Assembly (NCBI RefSeq): GCF_003312425.1
Contig: NZ_QNUX01000012.1
Location: 62,001-126,000, forward strand
DNA length: 64,000 bases
Reading direction: 5' to 3'
From: Flavobacterium psychrolimnae
GTDB lineage: Bacteria; Bacteroidota; Bacteroidia; Flavobacteriales; Flavobacteriaceae
Shown: one piece after another, positions 47,778 to 55,834 of the stretch
Numbering within the stretch: the first letter of the stretch is position 1
Layout: each line of letters starts with the position of its first letter
Made by a program: the position numbers and the translations under genes
Notes under the pieces: generated by a model
Seen by the model: only the letters and a program-made list of their open reading frames with translations
Told to the model about the DNA's origin: nothing
Database searches by the model: none

Positions 47778-48236
47778 TTATTTAATCCTTTTACTCCAAT
47801 TCGTATCCGCTTTCATCATCAATCCGGTTTCCTCTTTATTCCAGCTTTTCAATGTATTATTAAAGAAAGCATTGTAAAACAAATACAACTTTCCATTATT
47901 AATCTTGAAAGTCTCTGGATTTATAGACACTTTTTCATTAGAGTCGCCCATTGCAAAAGCACACCAACCTCCATACTGCGGTTCAAATTTTGAAGGATTC
48001 TTCAAGAAATATTCTTTATTAACTGGCATCGAAAAATAATAAACCACGCCTTCATGCGATGCTGTTATTTCTTTTTTCCCTTTCACTGCTTTCCCTTGTT
48101 TGAAATAAGCGACAGGATCATATCCTTGAATAGCCACATTTTTTTCAAGATTAAAATGAGTCATTCGTTTGCTTTCCCTTTGCGAAAAAACAGAAAGAGT
48201 ACATAAAATCGTTATAATAAACAGTAGCTTTTTCAT
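47778..48236 (-). CDS. Exported YHS-domain protein
   Basis: A 152-residue protein with a signal peptide (ends SVFSQ) and the pattern VAIQGYDPVAYFKQGKAVKG, VYYFSMPVNKEYFLKNPSKF and PQYGGWCAFAMG, typical of exported YHS proteins with a possible metal site. It lies 2 nt after the peroxiredoxin-like gene. Confidence 0.85.
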   Translation of the reverse strand: MKKLLFIITILCTLSVFSQRESKRMTHFNLEKNVAIQGYDPVAYFKQGKAVKGKKEITASHEGVVYYFSMPVNKEYFLKNPSKFEPQYGGWCAFAMGDSNEKVSINPETFKINNGKLYLFYNAFFNNTLKSWNKEETGLMMKADTNWSKRIK

Positions 48237-48238
48237 GA

Positions 48239-48838
48239 TTATTTATTTAAAGATTTCGCAACAGTAATCAACAAATCATTTGAAATTCTATTTTTGAAAT
48301 TTGGGGAGATGTGTTCAAATTCAATTTCAGCATTTACATTTAAAATAAACACGGCCGGAACAGGCAAAAAAGAATTATTCATACCATCAGAACCTTTAGC
48401 TATTGTAGCCTTATAATTTTCTGGAGCTTTAAAAGCAATACCAACAGCTTTCGACAATTCGCCTGTACTGTCAGATAATAATAAATAATTTAATTTTTCT
48501 TTATCATCTGTAACCTTCAAGTTTGCTGGAGCATCAGGACTTATAGCAATGATTTGATATCCCAAATCCAATAATTCTTTTTCGGCTTCAGCCAAGGCTG
48601 CTAAATGAGCGTTACAATACGGGCACCAACCACCACGGTAAAAAACTAAAACTGTTCTTTTTTTACTGAATAATTCTGTTAAATTAACATTCGTATTTTC
48701 TACTGATTTTAAATTGAAATTAGGAATTTTTTCTCCAATAAGTAGTGGAGTAATTTCCGTAGCCAATTTTGGCAAATCATTTTGAGCGTGAACGGATAAT
48801 CCAATTGCCAATAAAGCTAAATAAATTATTTTTTTCAT
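48239..48838 (-). CDS. Exported peroxiredoxin-like (AhpC/TSA) protein
   Basis: A 199-residue protein with a signal peptide (ends SVHAQ) and a thioredoxin fold. The active site is FYRGGWCPYCNAHL with Cys72 and Cys75, a CxxC form seen in peroxiredoxin-like proteins, followed by IIAISPDAP. It probably acts as a thiol oxidoreductase or peroxidase in the periplasm. It begins the operon that runs to 43483; the Crp/Fnr gene lies 80 bp upstream on the same strand. Confidence 0.88.
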   Translation of the reverse strand: MKKIIYLALLAIGLSVHAQNDLPKLATEITPLLIGEKIPNFNLKSVENTNVNLTELFSKKRTVLVFYRGGWCPYCNAHLAALAEAEKELLDLGYQIIAISPDAPANLKVTDDKEKLNYLLLSDSTGELSKAVGIAFKAPENYKATIAKGSDGMNNSFLPVPAVFILNVNAEIEFEHISPNFKNRISNDLLITVAKSLNK

Positions 48839-48918
48839 AGTGTTACATTTTGAAGTTGTAAAACTACTATGCTATTTCGAAATGATTTGTCGGCTATGTT
48901 ACAGTTCTAGTAAAATAA

Positions 48919-49596
48919 TTACAATTTACTGATATCCCTTATAATTATTTCTTTCCTACTGTAAATGATGGTACCATTCGTTTCCATTTCATTAAGCAAT
49001 TGAGTTGCTGTTTGTCTGGAAGTACAAATAATTTGCGCAATATCATTTTGAGTCAGATAATTTTCAATTACCACTTTATCTTCTATTTTTTTACCTTCTT
49101 TTTCAGCCCAATCTTTTAGAAACTGAAACAATCTGGTTTTTGCGTCTTTAGAAATCAAATTAGAATAACTGTTCTTAATCCGTTTCATTTTTAGTCCTAC
49201 AAACTTGGTGTAGGACAAAGCCAGACTTGGATTTCGCAATAATAAATCTTCAAAATCCGACATTAGAAAACTACAAATGGCCACATCATTCGAAAGTACT
49301 TTTGCATATTCATTGGACTGGCTGTCAGCTTCCAAAGTCAGTTCTCCAAATAAATCTCCTTTTTGAATAATATCTTTAATCGTTTCATTCCCGTCTTCAT
49401 CGACCGCAACAATCTTTATGTTTCCTTTTTTTAGCAGAAAAATTCTCGGCAAATCCGAAGAAGAAAAATAGATAATCTCGCCTTTCTTTGCTTTTTTAAA
49501 ACCGGTGATAATACACAGTTGTCTGATTTGTCCAAAACTCAACGTTCGAAACAATTTGTGATCGCGCAAATACCAATATTTTAAATCCTCATACAT
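48919..49596 (-). CDS. Crp/Fnr-family transcription regulator
   Basis: A 225-residue regulator: cyclic-nucleotide-binding-like domain (IIYFSSSDLPRIFLLKKGNIKIV, GDLFGELTLEADSQ) and a C-terminal helix-turn-helix TQNDIAQIICTSRQTATQLLNEM near residues 178-200. No N-terminal cysteine cluster is seen, so it is not an oxygen-sensing iron-sulfur FNR. It may control the peroxiredoxin-YHS-DoxX genes just downstream; no operator is identified. Confidence 0.88.
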   Translation of the reverse strand: MYEDLKYWYLRDHKLFRTLSFGQIRQLCIITGFKKAKKGEIIYFSSSDLPRIFLLKKGNIKIVAVDEDGNETIKDIIQKGDLFGELTLEADSQSNEYAKVLSNDVAICSFLMSDFEDLLLRNPSLALSYTKFVGLKMKRIKNSYSNLISKDAKTRLFQFLKDWAEKEGKKIEDKVVIENYLTQNDIAQIICTSRQTATQLLNEMETNGTIIYSRKEIIIRDISKL

Positions 49597-49641
49597 AAAA
49601 AAATTCTTTCAGTAAATGTATTAAAAAAACGATTTAAAAAA

Positions 49642-49677
49642 CAAAACCCTTTCCAGTCGAAATTGGAAAGGGTTTTG
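49642..49677 (-). terminator. Terminator of the acyl-CoA dehydrogenase gene
   Basis: A 14-bp stem (49642-49655 with 49664-49677) and 8-nt loop, ending in T residues on the minus strand; 19 nt after the stop. Confidence 0.88.
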
Positions 49678-49696
49678 ATGAACTATTTTATATCCT

Positions 49697-50836
49697 TTAA
49701 GAAACTAATCCTCTTGAAATTACAATTCGTTGTATTTCAGAAGTTCCTTCATAAATTTGAGTAATTTTAGAGTCACGCATCATACGTTCCACATGATATT
49801 CAGCAACATAACCGTTTCCTCCATGAATTTGAACCGCTTCATTTGCTACTTCTAAAGCTATTTCTGACGCGTATAACTTTGCCATAGCACCAGAATGTGC
49901 GATATCTTTACCTTCATCTTTTTCACAAGCCGCTTTCATTACCAATAATTTTGCAGCAGTTACTTTTACATACATATCAGCCAGTTTGAAAGCAATAGCC
50001 TGATGATTGAAAATTTCTTTTCCAAATGCTTTTCTCTCGTGAGAATATTTTAAAGCAATTTCGTACGCTCCAGTTGCAATTCCTAACGCTTGAGATGCAA
50101 TCCCTATTCTTCCGCCATTTAAGACATTCATTGCAAAAGCAAATCCAAATCCGTCAACACCAATTCTATTTTCTTTAGGAACTTTTACATCGGTGAACAT
50201 TAAAGAATGCGTATCGCTTCCACGAATTCCCATTTTTCTTTCTTTTGGTCCAATATCAAATCCAGCCCAACCTTTCTCAACAATAAAAGCATTGATTCCT
50301 TTGTGTCCTTTTTCAATATCTGTTTGAGCAATAACTAAATAAGTGGATGCCGTTGATCCGTTAGTAATCCAGTTTTTTGTACCATTTAATAAATAATGAT
50401 CCCCTTTGTCTATCGCTGTAGTTTTTTGCGAAGTCGCATCACTTCCCGCTTCTGGCTCTGACAAGCAAAAAGCGCCAATCACTTCTCCTTTTGCAAGCGG
50501 AACTAAATATTTCATTTTTTGCTCTTCACTGCAATATTTCTCAAGACCTGCACAAACCAAAGAGTTATTTACAGACATGATTACAGCAGCAGATGCATCA
50601 ACTTTTGCAATTTCAGTCATTGCCAAAACATAGGAAATACTATCCAAACCAGATCCACCATATTTAGGATCGACCATCATTCCCATAAAACCTAAATCGG
50701 CCATCATTTTCACTTGCTCCGTTGGAAATTTTGAATGTTCATCACGTTCAATAACACCAGGTAATAATTCTGCTACAGCAAAATCTTTAGCGGCTTGCTG
50801 AATCATTAAATGCTCTTCGGTTAGATTAAAATCCAT
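49697..50836 (-). CDS. Acyl-CoA dehydrogenase
   Basis: A 379-residue FAD enzyme of fatty-acid or branched-chain acyl-CoA oxidation. Signs are CLSEPEAGSDATSQKTTA (FAD/substrate), HERKAFGKEIFNHQAI, VQIHGGNGYVAEYHVERMMRDSKI and the ending YEGTSEIQRIVISR, with the catalytic Glu in YEGTSE. Sequence is like short-chain or isovaleryl-type enzymes. It has a clear promoter and terminator of its own. Confidence 0.94.
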   Translation of the reverse strand: MDFNLTEEHLMIQQAAKDFAVAELLPGVIERDEHSKFPTEQVKMMADLGFMGMMVDPKYGGSGLDSISYVLAMTEIAKVDASAAVIMSVNNSLVCAGLEKYCSEEQKMKYLVPLAKGEVIGAFCLSEPEAGSDATSQKTTAIDKGDHYLLNGTKNWITNGSTASTYLVIAQTDIEKGHKGINAFIVEKGWAGFDIGPKERKMGIRGSDTHSLMFTDVKVPKENRIGVDGFGFAFAMNVLNGGRIGIASQALGIATGAYEIALKYSHERKAFGKEIFNHQAIAFKLADMYVKVTAAKLLVMKAACEKDEGKDIAHSGAMAKLYASEIALEVANEAVQIHGGNGYVAEYHVERMMRDSKITQIYEGTSEIQRIVISRGLVS

Positions 50837-50873
50837 ATTTTTATTGTAAATTAAATGTTCTTAAATTTGTGCT

Positions 50874-50903
50874 CAAAAGTAATTATTAAATATCAGATTT
50901 CAA
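50874..50903 (-). promoter_or_regulatory. Promoter of the acyl-CoA dehydrogenase gene
   Basis: On the minus strand TTG (50903-50901) is 19 nt before TACTTTTG (50881-50874), matching both consensus elements and spacing. The leader would be about 32 nt. Confidence 0.72.
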
Positions 50904-50912
50904 ACGATTTCG

Positions 50913-50920
50913 TAAATTTA
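50913..50920 (+). promoter_or_regulatory. Near-consensus -7 box 4 nt before anmK
   Basis: TAAATTTA differs from TAnnTTTG only in its last base and ends 4 nt before the ATG at 50925, the same spacing as the leaderless cases. Confidence 0.42.
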
Positions 50921-50924
50921 GCCT

Positions 50925-51995
50925 ATGTTTAAAGAAAAGTATACTACAATAGGAGTCATGTCCGGAACTTCGCTGGACGGCGTAGATTTGGCATACATTG
51001 TTTTTACTGTAAAAAATAATAAATGGGAATTTGAAATCCTGGAGTCTCAAACTATTTCTTACCCAAATGATTGGTTAAACAAATTAAAAATAGCCGTCGA
51101 TTTTTCCGAAGCTCAACTTAAAAAACTCAATCAAGATTACACGCAACTTCTGGCTACGATTATTTCAAGTTTTATTGAAAAATACGACATAAAAAATCTC
51201 GATACGGTTTGTTCTCATGGACATACTATTCTGCACCAACCCCAAAACGGATTCACGCTACAAATTGGTAATTTACCAGAAATCGCAGCTTTACTTAACC
51301 AAACAGTAGTTTGTGATTTCAGAATTCAGGATGTGCAACTTGGCGGTCAAGGCGCGCCTTTGGTTCCTATTGGTGACCGAATCCTATTTTCTGAATACGA
51401 TTACTGCATGAATTTGGGCGGTTTTTCGAATGTATCTTTTGAACAAAATAAAGAGCGAATCGCCTTTGATATTTCGGCTGTAAACACCGTTTTAAATTTT
51501 TACGCCAATCAATTGGGATTAGATTATGATGACAAAGGCAGTATTTCAAGAACCGGAATTTGTAATAAAGAGTTATTAAATGAATTAAATGCGTTGGATT
51601 TCTACCAAAAGAAACACCCTAAATCATTGGGTTTGGAGTTTGTAAAAGAAACCGTTTTACCTATTATCGAAAAATATTCCATTCCCATTGAAGACAAGTT
51701 ACACACTTTTACCGAACATGTGGCGTTGCAAATTGCTTTGGCTTTGCCTAATAAAAACGGAAACCTTTTCATAACTGGTGGCGGTGCTTACAATGATTTT
51801 CTCATCGAGAGAATTCATCACCATTTACCTAAAATAAAACTCATTATTCCGTCAGCTAAAATATTGGAATTCAAAGAAGCCTTGATTTTTGCATTACTTG
51901 GTATTTTAAAATTACGCGGAGAAATCAATGTTTTAAGCAGCGTTACAGGTGCAAAAACAGATCATAGCTCTGGAATGATTTATTCTCCAAAATAA
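50925..51995 (+). CDS. anmK: Anhydro-N-acetylmuramic acid kinase
   Basis: A 356-residue sugar kinase that opens and phosphorylates anhydro-MurNAc released during murein turnover. The phosphate loop is GVMSGTSLDGVDLAYI near residue 11, with VVCDFRIQDVQLGGQGAPLVP near 135 and LFITGGGAYNDFLIERI near 283. With mpl (20913-22268) it forms part of murein recycling. Confidence 0.95.
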   Translation: MFKEKYTTIGVMSGTSLDGVDLAYIVFTVKNNKWEFEILESQTISYPNDWLNKLKIAVDFSEAQLKKLNQDYTQLLATIISSFIEKYDIKNLDTVCSHGHTILHQPQNGFTLQIGNLPEIAALLNQTVVCDFRIQDVQLGGQGAPLVPIGDRILFSEYDYCMNLGGFSNVSFEQNKERIAFDISAVNTVLNFYANQLGLDYDDKGSISRTGICNKELLNELNALDFYQKKHPKSLGLEFVKETVLPIIEKYSIPIEDKLHTFTEHVALQIALALPNKNGNLFITGGGAYNDFLIERIHHHLPKIKLIIPSAKILEFKEALIFALLGILKLRGEINVLSSVTGAKTDHSSGMIYSPK

Positions 51996-52031
51996 AATTA
52001 AAAATACATATTTCACATTATTCTATTTTTT

Positions 52032-52039
52032 TATATTTG
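52032..52039 (+). promoter_or_regulatory. -7 box of the amino-acid dehydrogenase gene
   Basis: TATATTTG, perfect TAnnTTTG, 24 nt before the ATG at 52064. It overlaps the upstream TTG at 52037, ruling that codon out as a start from this promoter. Confidence 0.65.
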
Positions 52040-52063
52040 CCAAAATTAAACATATCGCAACAA

Positions 52064-53290
52064 ATGAAAGATTTATTAAAGAAATTCGAAAATAAAGAAC
52101 CTGAAATAGTTTTCCATTGGAAAGATGCTGAAACGGAAGCTGAAGGATGGACAGTCATCAATTCACTTCGTGGTGGTGCCGCCGGTGGTGGAACTCGTAT
52201 GAGAAAAGGGTTGGATATGAATGAAGTTTTGTCTTTGGCAAAAACCATGGAAGTAAAATTTTCGGTTTCTGGACCTGCTATTGGCGGAGCAAAATCTGGA
52301 ATTAATTTTGACCCAAATGATCCAAGAAAAAAAGGCGTTTTACAACGTTGGTATAAAGCCGTTTCTCCGTTATTAAAAAGTTATTACGGGACGGGTGGCG
52401 ATTTAAATGTTGATGAAATTCACGAAGTGATCCCAATGACAGAAGAATGTGGTGTTTGGCATCCGCAAGAAGGTGTTTTTAATGGTCATTTCAAACCGAC
52501 TGAAGCAGACAAAATCAACAGAATTGGACAATTGCGTCAAGGTGTAGTAAAAGTGATTGAAAATCCAAAATTCTCACCAGATGTTTCCAAAAAATACACT
52601 ATTGCCGATATGATTACTGGTTATGGCGTTGCCGAAGCCGTTCGTAATTATTACACGATTTATGGCGGAGATGTCAAAGGAAAGAAAGCAATCGTACAAG
52701 GTTTTGGAAATGTAGGATCGGCTGCTGCTTTTTACTTAGCCGAAATGGGCGCAAAAGTTATTGGTATTATCGACAGAGATGGCGGATTAATCAACGAAGA
52801 AGGATTCACTTTCGAAGAAATAAGAGCTTTATTTCTTGCAAAAGACGGAAACAAACTGGTTGCCGAAAACATGATTCCTTTTGAAGAAATCAATCAAAAA
52901 ATATGGACTATTGGTGCTGAAATATTCACTCCTTGTGCCGCTTCCAGATTGGTAACGCAATCTCAAATTGACAGTTTAATTGCTAACGGTCTTGAAGTAA
53001 TTTCTTGTGGTGCGAATGTTCCTTTTGCTGATAAAGAAATCTTTTTCGGTCCAATTATGGAAGATGTAGATCACAAAGTGAGTTTGATTCCTGACTTCAT
53101 TTCTAATTGCGGTATGGCTCGTGTTTTTGCTTACTTCATGGAAAAGAAAGTGCAAATGACGGATGAAGCTATCTTTCAAGACACTTCCGAAATCATCAAA
53201 AAAGCAATTGAAAAAGCACATGCTTTAAACCCAAGTAAAACAAATATTAGTGCTACTGCTTTTGAAATCGCATTGAAGCAGCTTACTTAA
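52064..53290 (+). CDS. Glu/Leu/Phe/Val-type amino-acid dehydrogenase
   Basis: A 408-residue NAD(P)-dependent oxidative deaminase. Substrate-binding and catalytic parts are GGAAGGGTRMR, GPAIGGAKSGINF and GTGGDLNVDEI; the Rossmann motif is GFGNVGSAAAFYLAEMGAKV. Glutamate is the commonest substrate of the family, but leucine or valine cannot be excluded. The open frame begins at 52037, but that codon lies in the -7 box, so the ATG at 52064 is used. Confidence 0.9.
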   Translation: MKDLLKKFENKEPEIVFHWKDAETEAEGWTVINSLRGGAAGGGTRMRKGLDMNEVLSLAKTMEVKFSVSGPAIGGAKSGINFDPNDPRKKGVLQRWYKAVSPLLKSYYGTGGDLNVDEIHEVIPMTEECGVWHPQEGVFNGHFKPTEADKINRIGQLRQGVVKVIENPKFSPDVSKKYTIADMITGYGVAEAVRNYYTIYGGDVKGKKAIVQGFGNVGSAAAFYLAEMGAKVIGIIDRDGGLINEEGFTFEEIRALFLAKDGNKLVAENMIPFEEINQKIWTIGAEIFTPCAASRLVTQSQIDSLIANGLEVISCGANVPFADKEIFFGPIMEDVDHKVSLIPDFISNCGMARVFAYFMEKKVQMTDEAIFQDTSEIIKKAIEKAHALNPSKTNISATAFEIALKQLT

Positions 53291-53323
53291 AATAAAATAG
53301 TTTTTTTACTATTTATCGGAACT

Positions 53324-53361
53324 GGGATTAAGCAGATTTTAAAATCTATTTAATCCCTTTT
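53324..53361 (+). terminator. Terminator after the amino-acid dehydrogenase gene
   Basis: GGGATTAA (53324-53331) pairs with TTAATCCC (53350-53357); between them AGATTTTAAAATCT extends the hairpin after a 2-nt internal mismatch on each side. T residues follow. Confidence 0.85.
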
Positions 53362-53484
53362 CTTATTTCTAATTCTAAGTGAAAGCAATATTATTTATAT
53401 TCTGGCAGTCGCTTTTTACTCTTGACAATTTTTAGTACTTTTCAACGTTTTTTAGTAATAGACTTTTTAAAATTTAAAATACAA

Positions 53485-54384
53485 ATGAGTTCCACCATTT
53501 CATCAGACCAAAAGAAATCCTTAGCAATATCCATTCTTTTGTATGCGACAATGTTGTTAATTTTATTTTTCATCCGCTTTTGGCCTCCTGCAAACATGGA
53601 TGAACTTGCCGGTGGTGGCGGTGGCGGTGGCGTTACAGTTAATTTTGGCGACAGCGATTTTGGTTCTGGTGCGAATTATAAAAGTGAGATTTTGGAAGTA
53701 AAAAACCAAACCAGACAAACGCGTGCAAAATCAACTCCAGAGGAAGCTATTTTATCTCAAGAAAACAGCACCGAAGAAAGTGTTGTGATTCCGACGAAAG
53801 AAAAGACTAAAAAACCAACAGTCGTTGTAAAAGAAGAAACGAAACCAGTGGTTGTAAAACCTAAAGTTTCTAACAATACAAATGATGCTTTATCCAGCAT
53901 ATTAAAAGGTTCTAATAAAGGTGGCGATGGCGATGACAAAGCTGCCGGAAACAAAGGAAAATCTAACGGAAGCTTAAGTTCTAACGGGTATTACGGAACA
54001 GGTGGTTCTGGTGGAGGAACGGGCGGTGGAAATGGTACTGGAACAGGAATAGGAACTGGTAGCGGTTATGGTTCTGGAAGCGGAGGAGGAACCGGAAGTG
54101 GTTCTGGCGGAGGCGTTGGATATTCTTTAGGAAACCGAAAAGCATTATCTAAACCTGCACCAAAATATACGTGTAATGAACAAGGAAAAGTAGTCGTAGA
54201 AGTTTCTGTAGACAGAACGGGAAGAACTGTAAATGCAGTTGCTGGTGTAAAAGGAACTACAAATACTGCAAAATGTTTGTTAGACCAAGCCCGAATTGCT
54301 GCGATGAACACGAGATGGGACGCCAGTAGCGATGCTCCAGAAAAGCAAGTAGGTAAGATTGTTTACAACTTCAATTTGAATTAG
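53485..54384 (+). CDS. TonB-like energy transducer with a glycine-rich linker
   Basis: A 299-residue protein: one N-terminal membrane segment (about residues 12-32), a Gly-rich patch right after it (ELAGGGGGGGVTVNF), a Lys/Glu/Pro/Val-rich periplasmic linker, an extreme Gly/Ser/Thr-rich stretch (about residues 165-215) and a C-terminal part that fits the TonB fold (CNEQGKVVVEVSVDRTGRT). It would pass proton-motive energy to outer-membrane receptors such as the SusC protein. The open frame begins at a TTG at 53422; the ATG at 53485 (MSSTISSDQKKS) is preferred. exbD and exbB point toward it. Confidence 0.82.
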   Translation: MSSTISSDQKKSLAISILLYATMLLILFFIRFWPPANMDELAGGGGGGGVTVNFGDSDFGSGANYKSEILEVKNQTRQTRAKSTPEEAILSQENSTEESVVIPTKEKTKKPTVVVKEETKPVVVKPKVSNNTNDALSSILKGSNKGGDGDDKAAGNKGKSNGSLSSNGYYGTGGSGGGTGGGNGTGTGIGTGSGYGSGSGGGTGSGSGGGVGYSLGNRKALSKPAPKYTCNEQGKVVVEVSVDRTGRTVNAVAGVKGTTNTAKCLLDQARIAAMNTRWDASSDAPEKQVGKIVYNFNLN

Positions 54385-54462
54385 AACAATTAGAAACGTC
54401 ACTTTTTTGTTTTCAAGAATAATTCGCAATGACTACTCAAGAATTTGATGTTTTACTAATTT

Positions 54463-54574
54463 GCGTGAGGGATAGGAGCAAGTACCGAAGTACTGCGGAT
54501 AGCCCGACCGGAATAGAAAAAGGAGCTAATCAGCATAAAGTTGATTAGCTCCTTTTTCTATTGTGGTCACGCCC
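54463..54574 (-). repeat. Intergenic repeat with a perfect 21-bp hairpin
   Basis: Read on the minus strand: GGGCGTGACC, a perfect 21-bp stem (54512-54532 with 54542-54562) with a 9-nt loop, then GGTCGGGCTATCCGC, AGTACTTCGGTACT and CTATCCCTCACGC. From memory, elements ending CTATCCCTCACGC are dispersed in Bacteroidetes genomes. It lies between the convergent tonB-like and exbD genes and should stop transcription in both directions. Confidence 0.78.
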
Positions 54575-54612
54575 AAATAATGCAAATGCTACATAAAAAC
54601 TAGTAATGAGTT

Positions 54613-55008
54613 TTACTTAGGACTCGTAGCAATCACAAACTTTAGATTGTTCTTTACTCCTATTTGCAGTACGTCAACTAAATCTTGTACTTGCAAATTG
54701 AAAGGAATTCGAACAATAACTGTTTGATCCTTTGCAGAATCCATTTTAGACATCAATGTAGTTTCCAATTCTTCAAAGGAAACTGCTTCCTTGTCGATGT
54801 AGAATTTTTTATCTTCTGTGACAGATAAACTAATGTATTGCTTGTTTGTTTTCTCGTTTGATTGTGCTTTTGGCAATGTCATCTTGATAACATTTGGATT
54901 TGCCAATGTTGATATAATCAAGAAAAACAACAACAGGAAAAACATAATATCACTTAATGAAGAAGTCGCGACCTCGGCATGAAATCTTCTTTTTCTTTTT
55001 ATAGACAT
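54613..55008 (-). CDS. exbD: ExbD/TolR biopolymer transport protein
   Basis: A 131-residue protein with one membrane helix (about residues 20-40); the proton-carrying aspartate is Asp20 in SLSDIMFFLLLFFL. The periplasmic part follows (NVIKMTLPKAQS). With ExbB it forms the proton channel that drives TonB. Only 1 nt separates it from exbB. Confidence 0.92.
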   Translation of the reverse strand: MSIKRKRRFHAEVATSSLSDIMFFLLLFFLIISTLANPNVIKMTLPKAQSNEKTNKQYISLSVTEDKKFYIDKEAVSFEELETTLMSKMDSAKDQTVIVRIPFNLQVQDLVDVLQIGVKNNLKFVIATSPK

Positions 55009-55009
55009 A

Positions 55010-55705
55010 TTATGATCTTTGAATAATATTTACAAATTCCAGCACTTGCTTCTGGATTTTTAAAGCAAAATTATCAATCTTGCCGTTTAATAAATGGTAT
55101 CCGCTATAGGCAATAATACCAACGATTAATCCAGCACCACTACTTATCATTTTCTCATACAATCCTCCAGAAATATTACCAATACTAATATTCTCTGTTA
55201 CCGAAATGCTGTAAAATATTTTTATAACTCCAGAAATAGTTCCAATAAATCCTAATGTAGGTGCAATTCCGGCAATAAGTCCTAAATGTCCTAAATGCTT
55301 TTCCATTTCCCCTATTTCTATATCTGCAGCACGATCCATATTGGATTCAATTTCAACAATAGGTCTCCCAATAACAAGAATTCCTTCTTTGATAATATTT
55401 CCTGAAGCCGTATTATTCCTTTCTGCAATAGATCGAGCCAAATCAAGATTTCCGGAATTGAGATTATCACGAACATCGCGCATCAAAAGTGTATCAATTT
55501 TTGATGCTTTACTAATGTATAAATAGCGTTCAATAATTAAGTAAAACGTGTAAAATAATAGAATCCCGATTGGAATAAGCCACACACCACCTTTTAAAAG
55601 GAATCCTAAAGTGGATATTTCGGTATTTGGAGCAATTTTTTCAATAACTACATTTGAAGCAGCGTTGGTAATGGTGTCGGCCTGTAATTGTATAAAACTA
55701 AACAT
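55010..55705 (-). CDS. exbB: ExbB/TolQ/MotA proton-channel protein
   Basis: A 231-residue inner-membrane protein with three main helices; the second part LIAGIAPTLGFIGTISGVIKIF and the third SGAGLIVGIIAYSGYHLL are the MotA/TolQ/ExbB core. The first gene of the exbB-exbD pair, divergent from folC. Confidence 0.93.
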   Translation of the reverse strand: MFSFIQLQADTITNAASNVVIEKIAPNTEISTLGFLLKGGVWLIPIGILLFYTFYLIIERYLYISKASKIDTLLMRDVRDNLNSGNLDLARSIAERNNTASGNIIKEGILVIGRPIVEIESNMDRAADIEIGEMEKHLGHLGLIAGIAPTLGFIGTISGVIKIFYSISVTENISIGNISGGLYEKMISSGAGLIVGIIAYSGYHLLNGKIDNFALKIQKQVLEFVNIIQRS

Positions 55706-55834
55706 ATAATATTATTGGATTTTAATCATTAATTCTAAAAATTATTTCAATTTTGCACTAAAGATACTTTTCGATGTACTATTAAACTAAAAAAATCGAA
55801 AAATATTTTAAACAACTACTATTTTATTACAAAA

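Noticed and set aside
53980..54120. Repetitive GGTnnn DNA as a possible repeat array
   Set aside because: It is the coding sequence of the Gly-rich linker of the TonB-like protein; no spacer-repeat structure is present.
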